DNA of 64,000 nt, from NCBI RefSeq assembly GCF_900250115.1, contig NZ_LT984804.1, positions 2,619,301 through 2,683,300 of the forward strand, given 5' to 3'. Positions 25,812 to 33,735 of the stretch are shown here, in pieces. The notes beneath the pieces are model-generated. The model did not search any database. It was given only the letters and a program-made list of their open reading frames with translations, and was not told the DNA's origin. The first letter of the stretch is position 1, and each line of letters begins with the position of its first letter. A program made the position numbers and the translations under genes. The DNA comes from Cupriavidus taiwanensis (GTDB taxonomy: Bacteria; Pseudomonadota; Gammaproteobacteria; Burkholderiales; Burkholderiaceae).

Positions 25812-27071
25812 TCATGACAGGTTCATGCGACTGTACACCGGTTGGACCTGCGCGCGCATGGCCGCGACGTTCGTCATGTACAGCGCCGATGCTAACAACA
25901 ACACCACGCCGCACGTCGTCAGCGCGGCCGGCGTGCCGACGTACTCCGCCGTCCAGCCCCAGAACAAGGCGCCCACGGGTGAAATGCCCAGGAACGCCAC
26001 CACGTACAGCGACGCAACCCTGCCGCGAAAGCCATCTGGCGCCGCGAGCTGGATCAGGGTATTGACCGAAGCCGCTGCGAGCATGGTGCCCATGCCGACG
26101 ACGAACAGCATCACGAACCCCATCCAGACCACCGGCGCCTGGGCGAACCCGATGGTGGCGCAGGCCGCCATGACGGAGGCGAAGCCGATCGTCGCCAACA
26201 GCCAGCCGACACCGCGCCGCATCGCCAGATACAGCATCCCAGCCAGCGCGCCAAGCCCGGCCGCGCCAAGCAGCATGCCGAGCGTGCGCGAGTCCCCGTG
26301 GAAGCGCTCCCGCACGAACCACGGCATCATTGCGGCATGGGTCTGAATGGTGAAGCTCATCGTTGCCAGCAGCCACAGGCTGTTGCGGCACGGCGTGAAA
26401 CGATTCGCGTAGCGCAGCCCAGCCGCGAACTGCCTGAGCCAAGGCTCCGGCTGCGTCGTGCGCGGCGCGCGCGCCAGGCGCATGGCGCGCAGCGCCGCGA
26501 TGATCGCAAAGCGCAGGATAGCGTTGGCCGCGAACGCCCACACCTGGCCGAATGTGGCAACGATGGCGCCCGCGATCGTCGGGCCGACGAAACGGGCGCC
26601 CGCCATCATGCTGGAATTGAGCGCGATGGCATTGGGAAGGTCCTCCTTGCGCTCGACCATCTGCGTCAACAGCGATTGCCGCGCCGGCGAATCGAACGCA
26701 TTCACGATGCCGAGCACCAGATTCGCCACCACAATATGCCAGGGCCGCAGCAGGCCAGTTGCCACCAGCGACAGCATCGCCACCGACTGCATGCACGCGA
26801 CGGCATTCGCCACCATCAGCACGCGACGGGTATCGAGACGGTCCAGCAGCGGCCCCGTCACCGGCGCCATCAGCAGGAAGGGAATCTGCAGCGCGAAGGC
26901 GGCCAGGCCCAGAACCAGCGTCGAACCGGAGAGCCCATAGGCCAGCCAGGACGTGGCGATCAACTGCTGCCAGTTGCCCACTTGCGCGGCACCCTGTCCC
27001 GCCATGAACAGGCGGAAGCTGCGGGAGGAGAGTGCGCGGAGGCCGTGGGGTAACTGCATGAGGGACACCAT
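25812..27071 (-). CDS. MFS transporter (MFS_3/EntS-like)
   Basis: The protein is about 419 residues with 12 predicted helices. Family segments are FRLFMAGQGAAQVGNWQQLIATSWLAY, the loop-2/3 motif DRLDTRRVLMVANAV, NAFDSPARQSLLTQMVERKEDLPNAIALNS and GFRGRVASLYVVAFLGISPVGALFWGW. These place it in the MFS_3 branch that contains EntS-like exporters. The start is uncertain: ATGs at 27071 and 27059 are both plausible and neither has a good ribosome-binding site. It is the penultimate gene of run A. Because run A also has an importer-type MFS gene, this one may export an intermediate. That is inference. Confidence 0.85.
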   Translation of the reverse strand: MVSLMQLPHGLRALSSRSFRLFMAGQGAAQVGNWQQLIATSWLAYGLSGSTLVLGLAAFALQIPFLLMAPVTGPLLDRLDTRRVLMVANAVACMQSVAMLSLVATGLLRPWHIVVANLVLGIVNAFDSPARQSLLTQMVERKEDLPNAIALNSSMMAGARFVGPTIAGAIVATFGQVWAFAANAILRFAIIAALRAMRLARAPRTTQPEPWLRQFAAGLRYANRFTPCRNSLWLLATMSFTIQTHAAMMPWFVRERFHGDSRTLGMLLGAAGLGALAGMLYLAMRRGVGWLLATIGFASVMAACATIGFAQAPVVWMGFVMLFVVGMGTMLAAASVNTLIQLAAPDGFRGRVASLYVVAFLGISPVGALFWGWTAEYVGTPAALTTCGVVLLLASALYMTNVAAMRAQVQPVYSRMNLS

Positions 27072-27141
27072 AAGAAAAAAGAGCGACAGCCGTTTCCAGG
27101 CGCCGCCCAACTCTCGAGCACGAGAAGTCAATAATTAATGA

Positions 27142-27360
27142 TCAGCCATCGGCGTTGCCACGCTTCGCCCCGCCGGAACGGCTGGCCCGGCCATCCTTGA
27201 CGAACATCACGAAGATGTAGAGCCATGCCGCTACCAGCGCAAAGCAGTCGCGATAGCGCAGCGGACGATAATCCGCATAGCCCAGTCCGGTCGAGCCGAT
27301 GCACGCGGCGAGCGTGATGAGCAGACAGATACCAACAGCAATCCACATTGGTTTCTTCAT
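27142..27360 (-). CDS. Very small membrane protein, copy 1 of a repeated module
   Basis: The 72-residue protein is MKKPMWIAVGICLLITLAAC, then IGSTGLGYADYRPLRYRDCF, then a second hydrophobic helix ALVAAWLYIFVMFVK and a basic tail. It has two membrane helices. The first ends in a lipobox-like LAAC, so a lipoprotein is a less likely alternative. About half its residues match copy 2 at 27991-28179, including an identical 11-residue ACIGSTGLGYA and the YRPLR motif. It lies 14 bases downstream of a DoxX-like gene, and two more such pairs follow upstream. No known family is recognised. It could be a subunit of the DoxX-like protein. Confidence 0.78.
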   Translation of the reverse strand: MKKPMWIAVGICLLITLAACIGSTGLGYADYRPLRYRDCFALVAAWLYIFVMFVKDGRASRSGGAKRGNADG

Positions 27361-27374
27361 CGCAGTCTCCCGGT

Positions 27375-27869
27375 TCAGGCGTCGGCCTGCCGAACCACGC
27401 GCGCCCGACCGGCGCCTTCGCGCGATCGCATCAGCGCCTTCCATCCGTCCCACAGCCATACCGGCTCGACCCGGGCCTGCAGGATGGTCGCGTAGTGCCC
27501 GCCATACGCCAACAGCAGCGAGACGTTCATCAGCAGTTCCTGCGGGCCGGAAAACAACTGGCGCGGCGTGCCCACGATAAACGTGTTCATCCAGAAGATA
27601 TTGAAGGTGGTCGGCATCTCCAGCAGCAGGGCCAGCAGCACGTTCCGGTTGGTCACGAGCAAGATCCCGCAGAAGCATTCGAGGAACTTGATGCCCTGGT
27701 AAATGTAGATAGCCTTCGCCGCATCCACATAGGCGCCGGCGGCTCCGGGTATCTCCGGAATGAAGCCGGTGGCGAGGTAGCGAACGCTGGAATAGATCAG
27801 GTTGGCACCAAAGTAGATCCGCAACCAGGCGACCACGTATTTCCACGGGGATTGCACATCCCTGTTCAT
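27375..27869 (-). CDS. DoxX-like membrane protein, copy 1
   Basis: The 164-residue integral membrane protein has four predicted helices (about 10-35, 62-80, 84-104 and 116-135). The start is MNRDVQSPWKYVVAWLRIYF, the loop has GTPRQLFSGPQEL, the last helix LLAYGGHY and the end WLWDGWKAL. The size and four-helix layout fit the DoxX/DoxD group. Known DoxD is a subunit of thiosulfate:quinone oxidoreductase, and other members are uncharacterised. Copies 2 and 3 (28204 and 30197) share SPWKY, PRQLF-x-G-x-QEL, LLAYGG-x-Y and WLWDG, so they arose by duplication. The function in this island is unknown. A membrane partner of the oxidoreductases is one option. Confidence 0.82.
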   Translation of the reverse strand: MNRDVQSPWKYVVAWLRIYFGANLIYSSVRYLATGFIPEIPGAAGAYVDAAKAIYIYQGIKFLECFCGILLVTNRNVLLALLLEMPTTFNIFWMNTFIVGTPRQLFSGPQELLMNVSLLLAYGGHYATILQARVEPVWLWDGWKALMRSREGAGRARVVRQADA

Positions 27870-27990
27870 TTGATGTCTCCTCTGTTTAGTTATTGTTCAC
27901 CGTCGGCGACTTCGGCCGCCTGGGCGCCGCCGGCGACTACTGCCCCGGCCGGCGCGCCCCCGACACACCGGCGTCATGCCGATGCCCCGC

Positions 27991-28179
27991 TCATGACTTG
28001 TTGCTGTCGCGATCCTTGATGAGCGTCACGATCAGGAAGGTCCATGACACCCCAAGCGCGAAATAGTCAAAATTGCGCAGCGGGCGATATTCCGCATAGC
28101 CCAGCCCTGTCGAGCCGATGCAGGCAGCCACGGACAAGAACACGCACATGGCCACGCCAATCCACATCTCTTTCTTCAT
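27991..28179 (-). CDS. Very small membrane protein, copy 2 of a repeated module
   Basis: The 62-residue protein is MKKEMWIGVAMCVFLSVAAC, then IGSTGLGYAEYRPLRNFDYF, then a second hydrophobic helix and a charged tail DRDSNKS. It matches copy 1 in the ends of helix 1, the 11-residue ACIGSTGLGYA, the YRPLR motif and the length. It follows DoxX-like copy 2 by 24 bases and is followed after 121 bases by DoxX-like copy 1. Two tight pairs of the same gene order make it very likely a real protein despite its size. Confidence 0.78.
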   Translation of the reverse strand: MKKEMWIGVAMCVFLSVAACIGSTGLGYAEYRPLRNFDYFALGVSWTFLIVTLIKDRDSNKS

Positions 28180-28203
28180 TGCAGTCTCCGGTTCAGGCTT
28201 TTG

Positions 28204-28701
28204 TCAGGCTTCAATCTGTTGGGCCGAGGCAGGCGCGGGCTCGCCGCGTTCGCGCGCGCTTGCCACCTTCTTCAGTCCGTCCCACAGCCACATCGGCTCG
28301 ACTTTCGCCTGCAGGACCGACACGTAGTACCCACCGTAGGCAAGCAGCAGGGCGCCATTCATGAACAACTCCTGTGGGCCCGTGAAGAGCTGGCGCGGCG
28401 TGGCCACGATGAAGGTGTTCAGCCAGAAGATGTTGACCGTAGCCGGCATCTCGAGCACCAGCGCAAGCAACACGCCGCGATTGGTCAGCAGCATCAGGCC
28501 CAGCACGCATTCCATATACTTGATGATCTGAAAGATGTAGATATCCGAGGCCGCGGCTACATAGGCGCCCCCGATGCCCGGTATCTCGGGCACGTACGAG
28601 GTCAGGATGAAGCGGGCACCAGAGTAGAAGAGGTGCGCGCCAAAATAGATACGCAACCACAGGATCGCGTACTTCCAAGGTGATTGATTGGCCCTGCTCA
28701 T
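28204..28701 (-). CDS. DoxX-like membrane protein, copy 2
   Basis: The 165-residue four-helix membrane protein starts MSRANQSPWKYAILWLRIYF. Conserved parts shared with copy 1 are SYVPEIPGIGGAYVAAASDI against the FIPEIPGAAGAYVDAAKAI of copy 1, then ATPRQLFTGPQELFMNG, LLAYGGYY and EPMWLWDGLKK. The C-terminal tail is charged and Ala/Pro-rich. It comes 47 bases after the enolase-superfamily gene and is followed after 24 bases by small-protein copy 2. Assignment to DoxX-like rests on size, four helices and layout. The biochemical role is not known. Confidence 0.82.
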   Translation of the reverse strand: MSRANQSPWKYAILWLRIYFGAHLFYSGARFILTSYVPEIPGIGGAYVAAASDIYIFQIIKYMECVLGLMLLTNRGVLLALVLEMPATVNIFWLNTFIVATPRQLFTGPQELFMNGALLLAYGGYYVSVLQAKVEPMWLWDGLKKVASARERGEPAPASAQQIEA

Positions 28702-28748
28702 GTCTGTCTCCTTGAGATGAATTGAAATCCTGGCGGGATCAGGGGGCC

Positions 28749-29921
28749 CTACAGGTTGACCACCCGCGCCGGACGGCCCTCGGTGCGAATCTGCGCGAGC
28801 AGTGTCTCGTTCAGTTCCACGCCAAGGCCCGGTCCGTCGCCGGGGGATACATGGCCGCGATGGAATCGCGCGCCTTGCAGGGCCAGGTCCGCACCCTGCG
28901 CAATGTCTTCGCTGTTCCAGACACCATGCACGGCCAGCGGCCCGGTGCTCTCGCTGATGAACTGGCAGGCCCACTGGTTCGCCACCCACAGGTGGGCCGT
29001 CGGGCAGGCCTCCACGCCGGAGCCGATCAGCGTGCTGCACATCACCGGCAGGTCGAACATCTGGGCCACGGCGAGGAAGCGCTGGGCCTTCAAGAGGCCG
29101 CCGACCTTCTGCACCTTCAGGATTACGCCGTCGGCGGCGCGCCGCTCGGCAATTTCCTTCAGGTGATGCAGCTCCTGTGCCGCCTCGTCGGCGTACAAGG
29201 GCGTCTCGATGCGCTGTCGCAGGCGCGCCATGCCCTCGATGTCCCAATGCGGCAGGGGCTGTTCGACAAAGTCGAGTCGATACGCATCGAGCCGTCGGAT
29301 CGTGCGCAGGGCCTGCTCGTAGTTCCACGAGCCATTGGCATCCAGGCAGATGCGCGCGCTGTCGCCCAGCGCCTCGCGCACGGCTGCGGCGGTCGCCACG
29401 TCGTTGTCGAAGGTGCCGCGCCCCACCTTCAGCTTGAAGGCGACGAAACCAGCTTCCCGGGCTGCCAGCGCTGCCTCGGCCACCTTGTCCGGCGCGCCGG
29501 CCGACAGCACCCAGCCGAGCGGCGCCGCTTCGCGTGTGCGTCCGCCGAGCAACTGGTAGACCGGCACGCCCAGCGCCTTGCCCTTCAGGTCGTGCAGCGC
29601 GCAGTCGACCAGTCCCTTGGCCTGGTTGTTGTCGCGCGCCAGCGTGTCCATCGCGCCGACGATCTTCTCGATGTTGCGCGGGTCTTCGCCGAGCAGAATG
29701 CGCGGGGCGAATATGTCGCAGATCATGGCGACCATCGAGGCCTGGCTTTCGCCGCGGTACCACGAGGACGTATCGCCGGATTCCGCGACGCCCACCAGGC
29801 CGCAATCGGTATGCAGTCGCAGCAGCAGCGTATCGAGTTTGGTGATGGTGACATTCGGCAATCGCAGCGGCTTCTTCAGCGGCATCGATACCGGAATGCA
29901 TTCGACTTTGGTGATTTTCAT
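28749..29921 (-). CDS. Enolase-superfamily enzyme (muconate cycloisomerase/mandelate racemase group)
   Basis: The 390-residue protein has the enolase-superfamily N-terminal cap and TIM barrel. The acid/base site is Lys163-x-Lys165 in AFKLKVG. Metal ligands are Asp194 (CLDANGSW), Glu220 (DFVEQPL) and Asp245 (LYADEAAQE). Lys269 (VILKVQKVGG) completes the muconate-lactonising-enzyme pattern. It may cycloisomerise a muconate, racemise or dehydrate an acid. The superfamily is too varied for an exact call. The start at 29921 is 8 bases after the stop of a 57-residue membrane-protein gene. No catechol 1,2-dioxygenase is in this run, so a classical ortho pathway is not supported. Confidence 0.9.
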   Translation of the reverse strand: MKITKVECIPVSMPLKKPLRLPNVTITKLDTLLLRLHTDCGLVGVAESGDTSSWYRGESQASMVAMICDIFAPRILLGEDPRNIEKIVGAMDTLARDNNQAKGLVDCALHDLKGKALGVPVYQLLGGRTREAAPLGWVLSAGAPDKVAEAALAAREAGFVAFKLKVGRGTFDNDVATAAAVREALGDSARICLDANGSWNYEQALRTIRRLDAYRLDFVEQPLPHWDIEGMARLRQRIETPLYADEAAQELHHLKEIAERRAADGVILKVQKVGGLLKAQRFLAVAQMFDLPVMCSTLIGSGVEACPTAHLWVANQWACQFISESTGPLAVHGVWNSEDIAQGADLALQGARFHRGHVSPGDGPGLGVELNETLLAQIRTEGRPARVVNL

Positions 29922-29929
29922 GGCGACCT

Positions 29930-30103
29930 TCACTTCCTTCTGGCGTCCCGGAGCAGTGCAACCACGGCAACCACGCCCGCGGCCAGCGGCGGGCCGTAGT
30001 CGTAGATCCGCAGGGGTCTTGCGCCGAAGCTGGTAGAGGCAGCCATGACGATGAGTATCGTCGCCACGATCACTGCCACAACAATGACTAGATCCTTGAT
30101 CAC
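29930..30103 (-). CDS. Very small membrane protein, copy 3 (GTG start)
   Basis: A 57-codon frame begins with GTG at 30103, preceded by AGGAGG at 8 bases spacing, an excellent ribosome-binding site. The product has helix 1 IKDLVIVVAVIVATILIVMA, a short loop STSFGARPLRIYDYG and helix 2 PPLAAGVVAVVALL, ending RDARRK. The loop resembles the STGLGYA-x-YRPLR of copies 1 and 2, and the gene likewise follows a DoxX-like gene. It lacks the Cys of the other copies, which argues against lipidation as a shared trait. It is short enough to be missed by automatic annotation. Confidence 0.7.
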   Translation of the reverse strand: MIKDLVIVVAVIVATILIVMAASTSFGARPLRIYDYGPPLAAGVVAVVALLRDARRK

Positions 30104-30196
30104 GTTTATCTCCTCCTGCCAGACCGGCGCTGCATGGCCAATCGGGCGGCTTGCTTGAACCGAAGCGTTGACGGCATGCCGTCCTGCCAGTCGCCT

Positions 30197-30664
30197 TTAC
30201 TCTCTCGCTGCAGCGCGTGACGGGTGCGAAAACCCGTCCCAAAGCCAGAACGGCCTGGTCTTGACCCGACAGAAATTCGCGTAGTACCCCCCGTAGGCGA
30301 GCAGCAGGGCGCCGTTAAGAAGCAACTCCTGGAGCCCGGTGAACAACTGCCGCGGCGCGGGAGAAATGAAGAGATTCAAGTAGATGATCGTGACGCTGAT
30401 GCCGGCCATCACGATCAGCGCGAGCGGCACTGCCAGATTGAAAAGCAACATCGTCCCCAGCACGACCTCGAGGTACTTGATTACCTGGTAAAAGCCGATA
30501 TCCGCCATGGCATGAAGGTACGGCCCGACGCGCCCGGCATGACTGAAGTCCGGAACGAAGTTGAAGATGACGTAATTCAAGCCTGAAGCCAGATAGTGAA
30601 TGGCGAAGTACAACCTGAGCCAAAGGACAAGATATTTCCATGGCGATTTCTCGGCGGCATGCAT
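30197..30664 (-). CDS. DoxX-like membrane protein, copy 3
   Basis: The 155-residue four-helix membrane protein starts MHAAEKSPWKYLVLWLRLYF. It shares with copies 1 and 2 the SPWKY start, SPAPRQLFTGLQELLLNG, LLAYGGYYANF and RPFWLWDGF. It differs more in the first loop (FNFVPDFSHAGRVGPYLHA). The ATG at 30664 has AAGGAAA 7 bases upstream. A start nine codons earlier is possible. It follows the MFS gene by 64 bases and precedes small-protein copy 3 by 93 bases, repeating the DoxX-like plus small-protein order. Confidence 0.82.
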   Translation of the reverse strand: MHAAEKSPWKYLVLWLRLYFAIHYLASGLNYVIFNFVPDFSHAGRVGPYLHAMADIGFYQVIKYLEVVLGTMLLFNLAVPLALIVMAGISVTIIYLNLFISPAPRQLFTGLQELLLNGALLLAYGGYYANFCRVKTRPFWLWDGFSHPSRAAARE

Positions 30665-30728
30665 TGCAGTTTCCTTTTTGCGGTCAGACAAAATGGATGG
30701 TGGGCGCGGCGCGGCACGAGGCCGTAGA

Positions 30729-32096
30729 TCAGGAGGAGCGACGCTGACTTGCTGCCCCGAGCGCTCGTGAGACGCACACCAGCAGGCACACGGCTATGCC
30801 GACCGAGACTACGTAACACCACACAAAGGCATGGCCGAGCGCGTTGGGGCCGTCGAAGAACAGCCGCGCCACCAGCGCACAGACGGTGGGACCGAGCGCC
30901 AGCCCAAGCAGGTTGGTGATGAGGTAATAGAGGGCCGTCAGCTTGCCCATCATGTTGCCCGGCGTGAAATTGGCCATGGTGGCACCGCCGGCTACGGCGA
31001 AGATCACGAAGAAGAAGGTCTGTGCGCCGTAGGCGATGGCGCCGAGCTGGGCGCTGTGGATCAGCGGGAAACAGGCGGTGATAAGCGCGGCCACGGCGGT
31101 CGAACCGATCGCGACGCGAACCGGTGCGTCGCTCCACCGCTTCTGCAGTTTGTCCGCCACACTGCCGAAGAACAGCAGGCCCAGCGGTGAAGCCACTACG
31201 CTGATCGCACCAAGCGCCTTGCCGATCTCGGGGCGGGCGATGCCCATCGAGCGGTTGATGATTTCTGGCAGCCACGCCAGTTGGCTGCCGATGGCGATAC
31301 CGTAGAGGCAGATGGCGATCCACAGCGGCCCGTAGACGGCACGGTGCTGCCATGCGAAGCGCAGTGCGGCCGGATAGGTGACGCGATCCGCTTGGGCGAC
31401 GGCATCGCGTCGTGGTGGCTCGCGCAGCAGCAGCATCAACGCGGCGAGCGGCACGCCCAGCAGCCCCGGCACGATCAGCACGAATTGCCAGGGCTTCAGC
31501 GTGCCCAGCAGCGGCACGCCGGCCAGCTTGCCGCTGGCCGCGAACGTCAGCAGGAAGCTGCCAAGCACCAGCGCGAGCCCGCTACCCAGCAGCGGCCCGA
31601 TGTTATAGATGCCGAACGCCAGCCCGCGCCGCTCCGGCGGAAAGGCGTCGCGGATCATCGACGATGCCGCCGGCGGCAGCATGGCCTCCCCTACGCCCAG
31701 GCCGATACGCGCGAGGAACAGTTGCCAGTACGTATTGCTCAGTCCGCACACCATCTGCACGCCGGACCACATCAGGATGGCGCCGCTCAGCAGATACTTT
31801 CGCCTGTACAGGTCGACCAGGTATCCAGCGGGAATGCCAAGCACGCTGTACAGCAGCATGAACGACAGCCCGAGCAGCCAGCTCACTTCCAGGTCGGTGG
31901 CGTTGAGATCCTGCTTGATGGGGCCGACCACCAGCGAGATGGCGCCACGGTCGATGAACGACACGATATAAACCAGGGTGAGCACGAACAGCAAGACCCA
32001 GCCGCCTGGCGCCACCGCCGATTTCGCCGGCGCCGGCGCGACCGCTGCGGACCTGCGCGGCGGCGACTGGATTGTGGTGGGGCTTTCCAACATCAT
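30729..32096 (-). CDS. MFS transporter (anion:cation symporter-like)
   Basis: The 455-residue 12-helix transporter has YIVSFIDRGAISLVVGPIKQDLNATDLEVSWLLGLSF at its first helix pair, GYLVDLYRRKYLLSGAILMWSG (MFS motif A region) and FLARIGLGVGEAMLPPAASSMIRDAFPPERRGLAFGIYN. It has an extended soluble N-terminus rich in Pro/Ala. The D-R-x-A/G start of helix 1 is typical of the group that takes up aromatic and organic acids in proteobacteria. It follows the flavoprotein dehydrogenase gene by 42 bases in run A and is the best candidate importer for the island's substrate. Confidence 0.9.
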   Translation of the reverse strand: MMLESPTTIQSPPRRSAAVAPAPAKSAVAPGGWVLLFVLTLVYIVSFIDRGAISLVVGPIKQDLNATDLEVSWLLGLSFMLLYSVLGIPAGYLVDLYRRKYLLSGAILMWSGVQMVCGLSNTYWQLFLARIGLGVGEAMLPPAASSMIRDAFPPERRGLAFGIYNIGPLLGSGLALVLGSFLLTFAASGKLAGVPLLGTLKPWQFVLIVPGLLGVPLAALMLLLREPPRRDAVAQADRVTYPAALRFAWQHRAVYGPLWIAICLYGIAIGSQLAWLPEIINRSMGIARPEIGKALGAISVVASPLGLLFFGSVADKLQKRWSDAPVRVAIGSTAVAALITACFPLIHSAQLGAIAYGAQTFFFVIFAVAGGATMANFTPGNMMGKLTALYYLITNLLGLALGPTVCALVARLFFDGPNALGHAFVWCYVVSVGIAVCLLVCVSRALGAASQRRSS

Positions 32097-32138
32097 TGTC
32101 TCCGGTTTTCGGTTCTTCGAACTCTCGTTGCCCGGGCC

Positions 32139-33710
32139 TCAGCGGTCCCAGGCGGCTTCTTCCACCGCCGCGCGCGCGGCGGTGCGGCCCGACACGATGA
32201 ACTCCGCAATGTCGCCCATCGAGTTGTAGTAAGGGCCCCACAGCGAGCCGCATTCGCCGATGGCATACAGGCGCGGGATGGGAGCGCCGCGTTGGTCGAG
32301 CACGCGCTGGCGGGCGTCGTGACGAGGGCCGCCATGCGTGTTCAGGAAGGTCGGCAGCATCGGGCCGATGGCGTAGTACGGTCCCCTATCGAGCGGGACG
32401 AGGAAGTTCTTGCGGCCGAAGTCGGTGTCCTCGCCGGCTACGCATTGCGCGTTGTAGCGCGCCACGGTGGCCTTCAGCGCATCGGGGTCGAGATGGCCGG
32501 CGGGCCAGGCGCCGGGCTCGGCGTCCCAGCGGCACTTCAGCGCCAGCTCCTCCAGCGTGTCGGCCTGGATGATCCAGCCGTTCTCCAATTCGGCGAGGTT
32601 GTCCTGGCTCCAGGGAGGAGTGCGCGAGTTCAGGGTCGTCATGGCGGCGCCGCCGGCGCGGACCTTCTCGTCGAAGATGTGGAAGGCGGGCACGTTGATG
32701 AATTCGGGCACATCGGGGTTGGTGGCCAGCCAGGTGGCGCGATTGCCCAGGCCGTGGCGGACATCGGCCGTATCGGTGGTCTCGTTGTGGAACCGGGCTG
32801 CCTGGCGGTTCACCCAGATCAGGCTGCCGCCTTCCTTGAAGGCCCCCGAGTTGTAGCCGAAGCCCGCGACCTTGTTGAGGTCGTACGTCACGTACACGCG
32901 ACCACCATCCACCTTGATGCCCCAGTTCAGCGGCCCGGCCACGGCATTCATGTGCCAGAGCTGCGCGCCGACTTCCTGCGCCATGCGGATGCCGTCGCCG
33001 GTCAGGTTCGGGCTGCCAAGGAAATGGATGGGGCACGGTGTCAGATACTGCCGGCACATTTCGGCGTCGAACTCGAAGCCGCCACTGGCAAGCACGGTCG
33101 CCTTGCGTGCCTTGACAGCGATGGTGCGGCCGTCGACGGTGCGGGCAAGCACGCCGAGGATGGCGCGCGACACCGGATCCTGCACGAGCTGCGTCACCGT
33201 GGTATTGCACTGAACGCGCGCGCCGTGCTTCTCGGCCACCGCCGCGATGGCGTTGTACAGCCCTGCCCCGCCGGGCGCGGCCACCACGCTCATGCCGTGG
33301 ATGCTCGCGGCGCCCGGCGCGCCCGGAAACTCGGGGAAGAATCCCGGCGCGCTGAAGGGCCGCGGGTTGTCCTTCAGCGGCAGCTCCAGCTTGTGCTGGA
33401 AGGCCGGGATGTCCTTCAGGCCTGTGACAAAATTGCGCAGAACCGGCTCGTCGGTCTGGCCGGCGCACAGCCAGTTCATGTAGTCGAACGTGGCGTCCTC
33501 GTCGGTCGAGGTCATGATGAGCCCGCCCGCGACGCAAACCGAATTGCCGCCGCCGCGATCGCCCTTTTCCAGCACCAGCACCTCGGCACCGGCCTCGGCT
33601 GCTGCGAAGGCGAACGTTGCGCCCGCGCCGCCGTAGCCGACCACCACCATGTCGGCCTCGTCGTCCCACGCCGGCGGCGACCAGTTCACTGCATGCGTCT
33701 TCTGTACCAT
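32139..33710 (-). CDS. FAD-binding dehydrogenase (fumarate reductase/ketosteroid dehydrogenase-like)
   Basis: The 523-residue flavoprotein has an N-terminal FAD motif DMVVVGYGGAGATFAFAAAE with VLVLEKGDRGGGNS. The body is of the succinate dehydrogenase/fumarate reductase type (ATVLASGGFEFDAEMCRQYL). The C-terminal FAD segment is RLYAIGECGSLWGPYYNSMGDIAEFIVSGRTAA. Relatives include 3-ketosteroid dehydrogenases, tricarballylate dehydrogenase and fumarate reductases, which move hydride between C-C bonds and quinone or FAD. Its partner redox carrier is not known. The membrane DoxX-like proteins encoded alongside are possible candidates. It lies 25 bases after the Rieske oxygenase gene. Confidence 0.88.
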   Translation of the reverse strand: MVQKTHAVNWSPPAWDDEADMVVVGYGGAGATFAFAAAEAGAEVLVLEKGDRGGGNSVCVAGGLIMTSTDEDATFDYMNWLCAGQTDEPVLRNFVTGLKDIPAFQHKLELPLKDNPRPFSAPGFFPEFPGAPGAASIHGMSVVAAPGGAGLYNAIAAVAEKHGARVQCNTTVTQLVQDPVSRAILGVLARTVDGRTIAVKARKATVLASGGFEFDAEMCRQYLTPCPIHFLGSPNLTGDGIRMAQEVGAQLWHMNAVAGPLNWGIKVDGGRVYVTYDLNKVAGFGYNSGAFKEGGSLIWVNRQAARFHNETTDTADVRHGLGNRATWLATNPDVPEFINVPAFHIFDEKVRAGGAAMTTLNSRTPPWSQDNLAELENGWIIQADTLEELALKCRWDAEPGAWPAGHLDPDALKATVARYNAQCVAGEDTDFGRKNFLVPLDRGPYYAIGPMLPTFLNTHGGPRHDARQRVLDQRGAPIPRLYAIGECGSLWGPYYNSMGDIAEFIVSGRTAARAAVEEAAWDR

Positions 33711-33735
33711 CTTCTTATCTCAGGGTCCTATCGGT

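Noticed and set aside
25111..26796. 561-codon frame whose end encodes GntR-1
   Set aside because: The first 340 codons are an off-frame reading of the MFS gene; the regulator starts at 25776. Not a fusion.
28204..29970. 588-codon frame whose end encodes the DoxX-like copy 2
   Set aside because: Only the part from the ATG at 28701 is real. The upstream part is a shifted frame of the enolase-superfamily gene.
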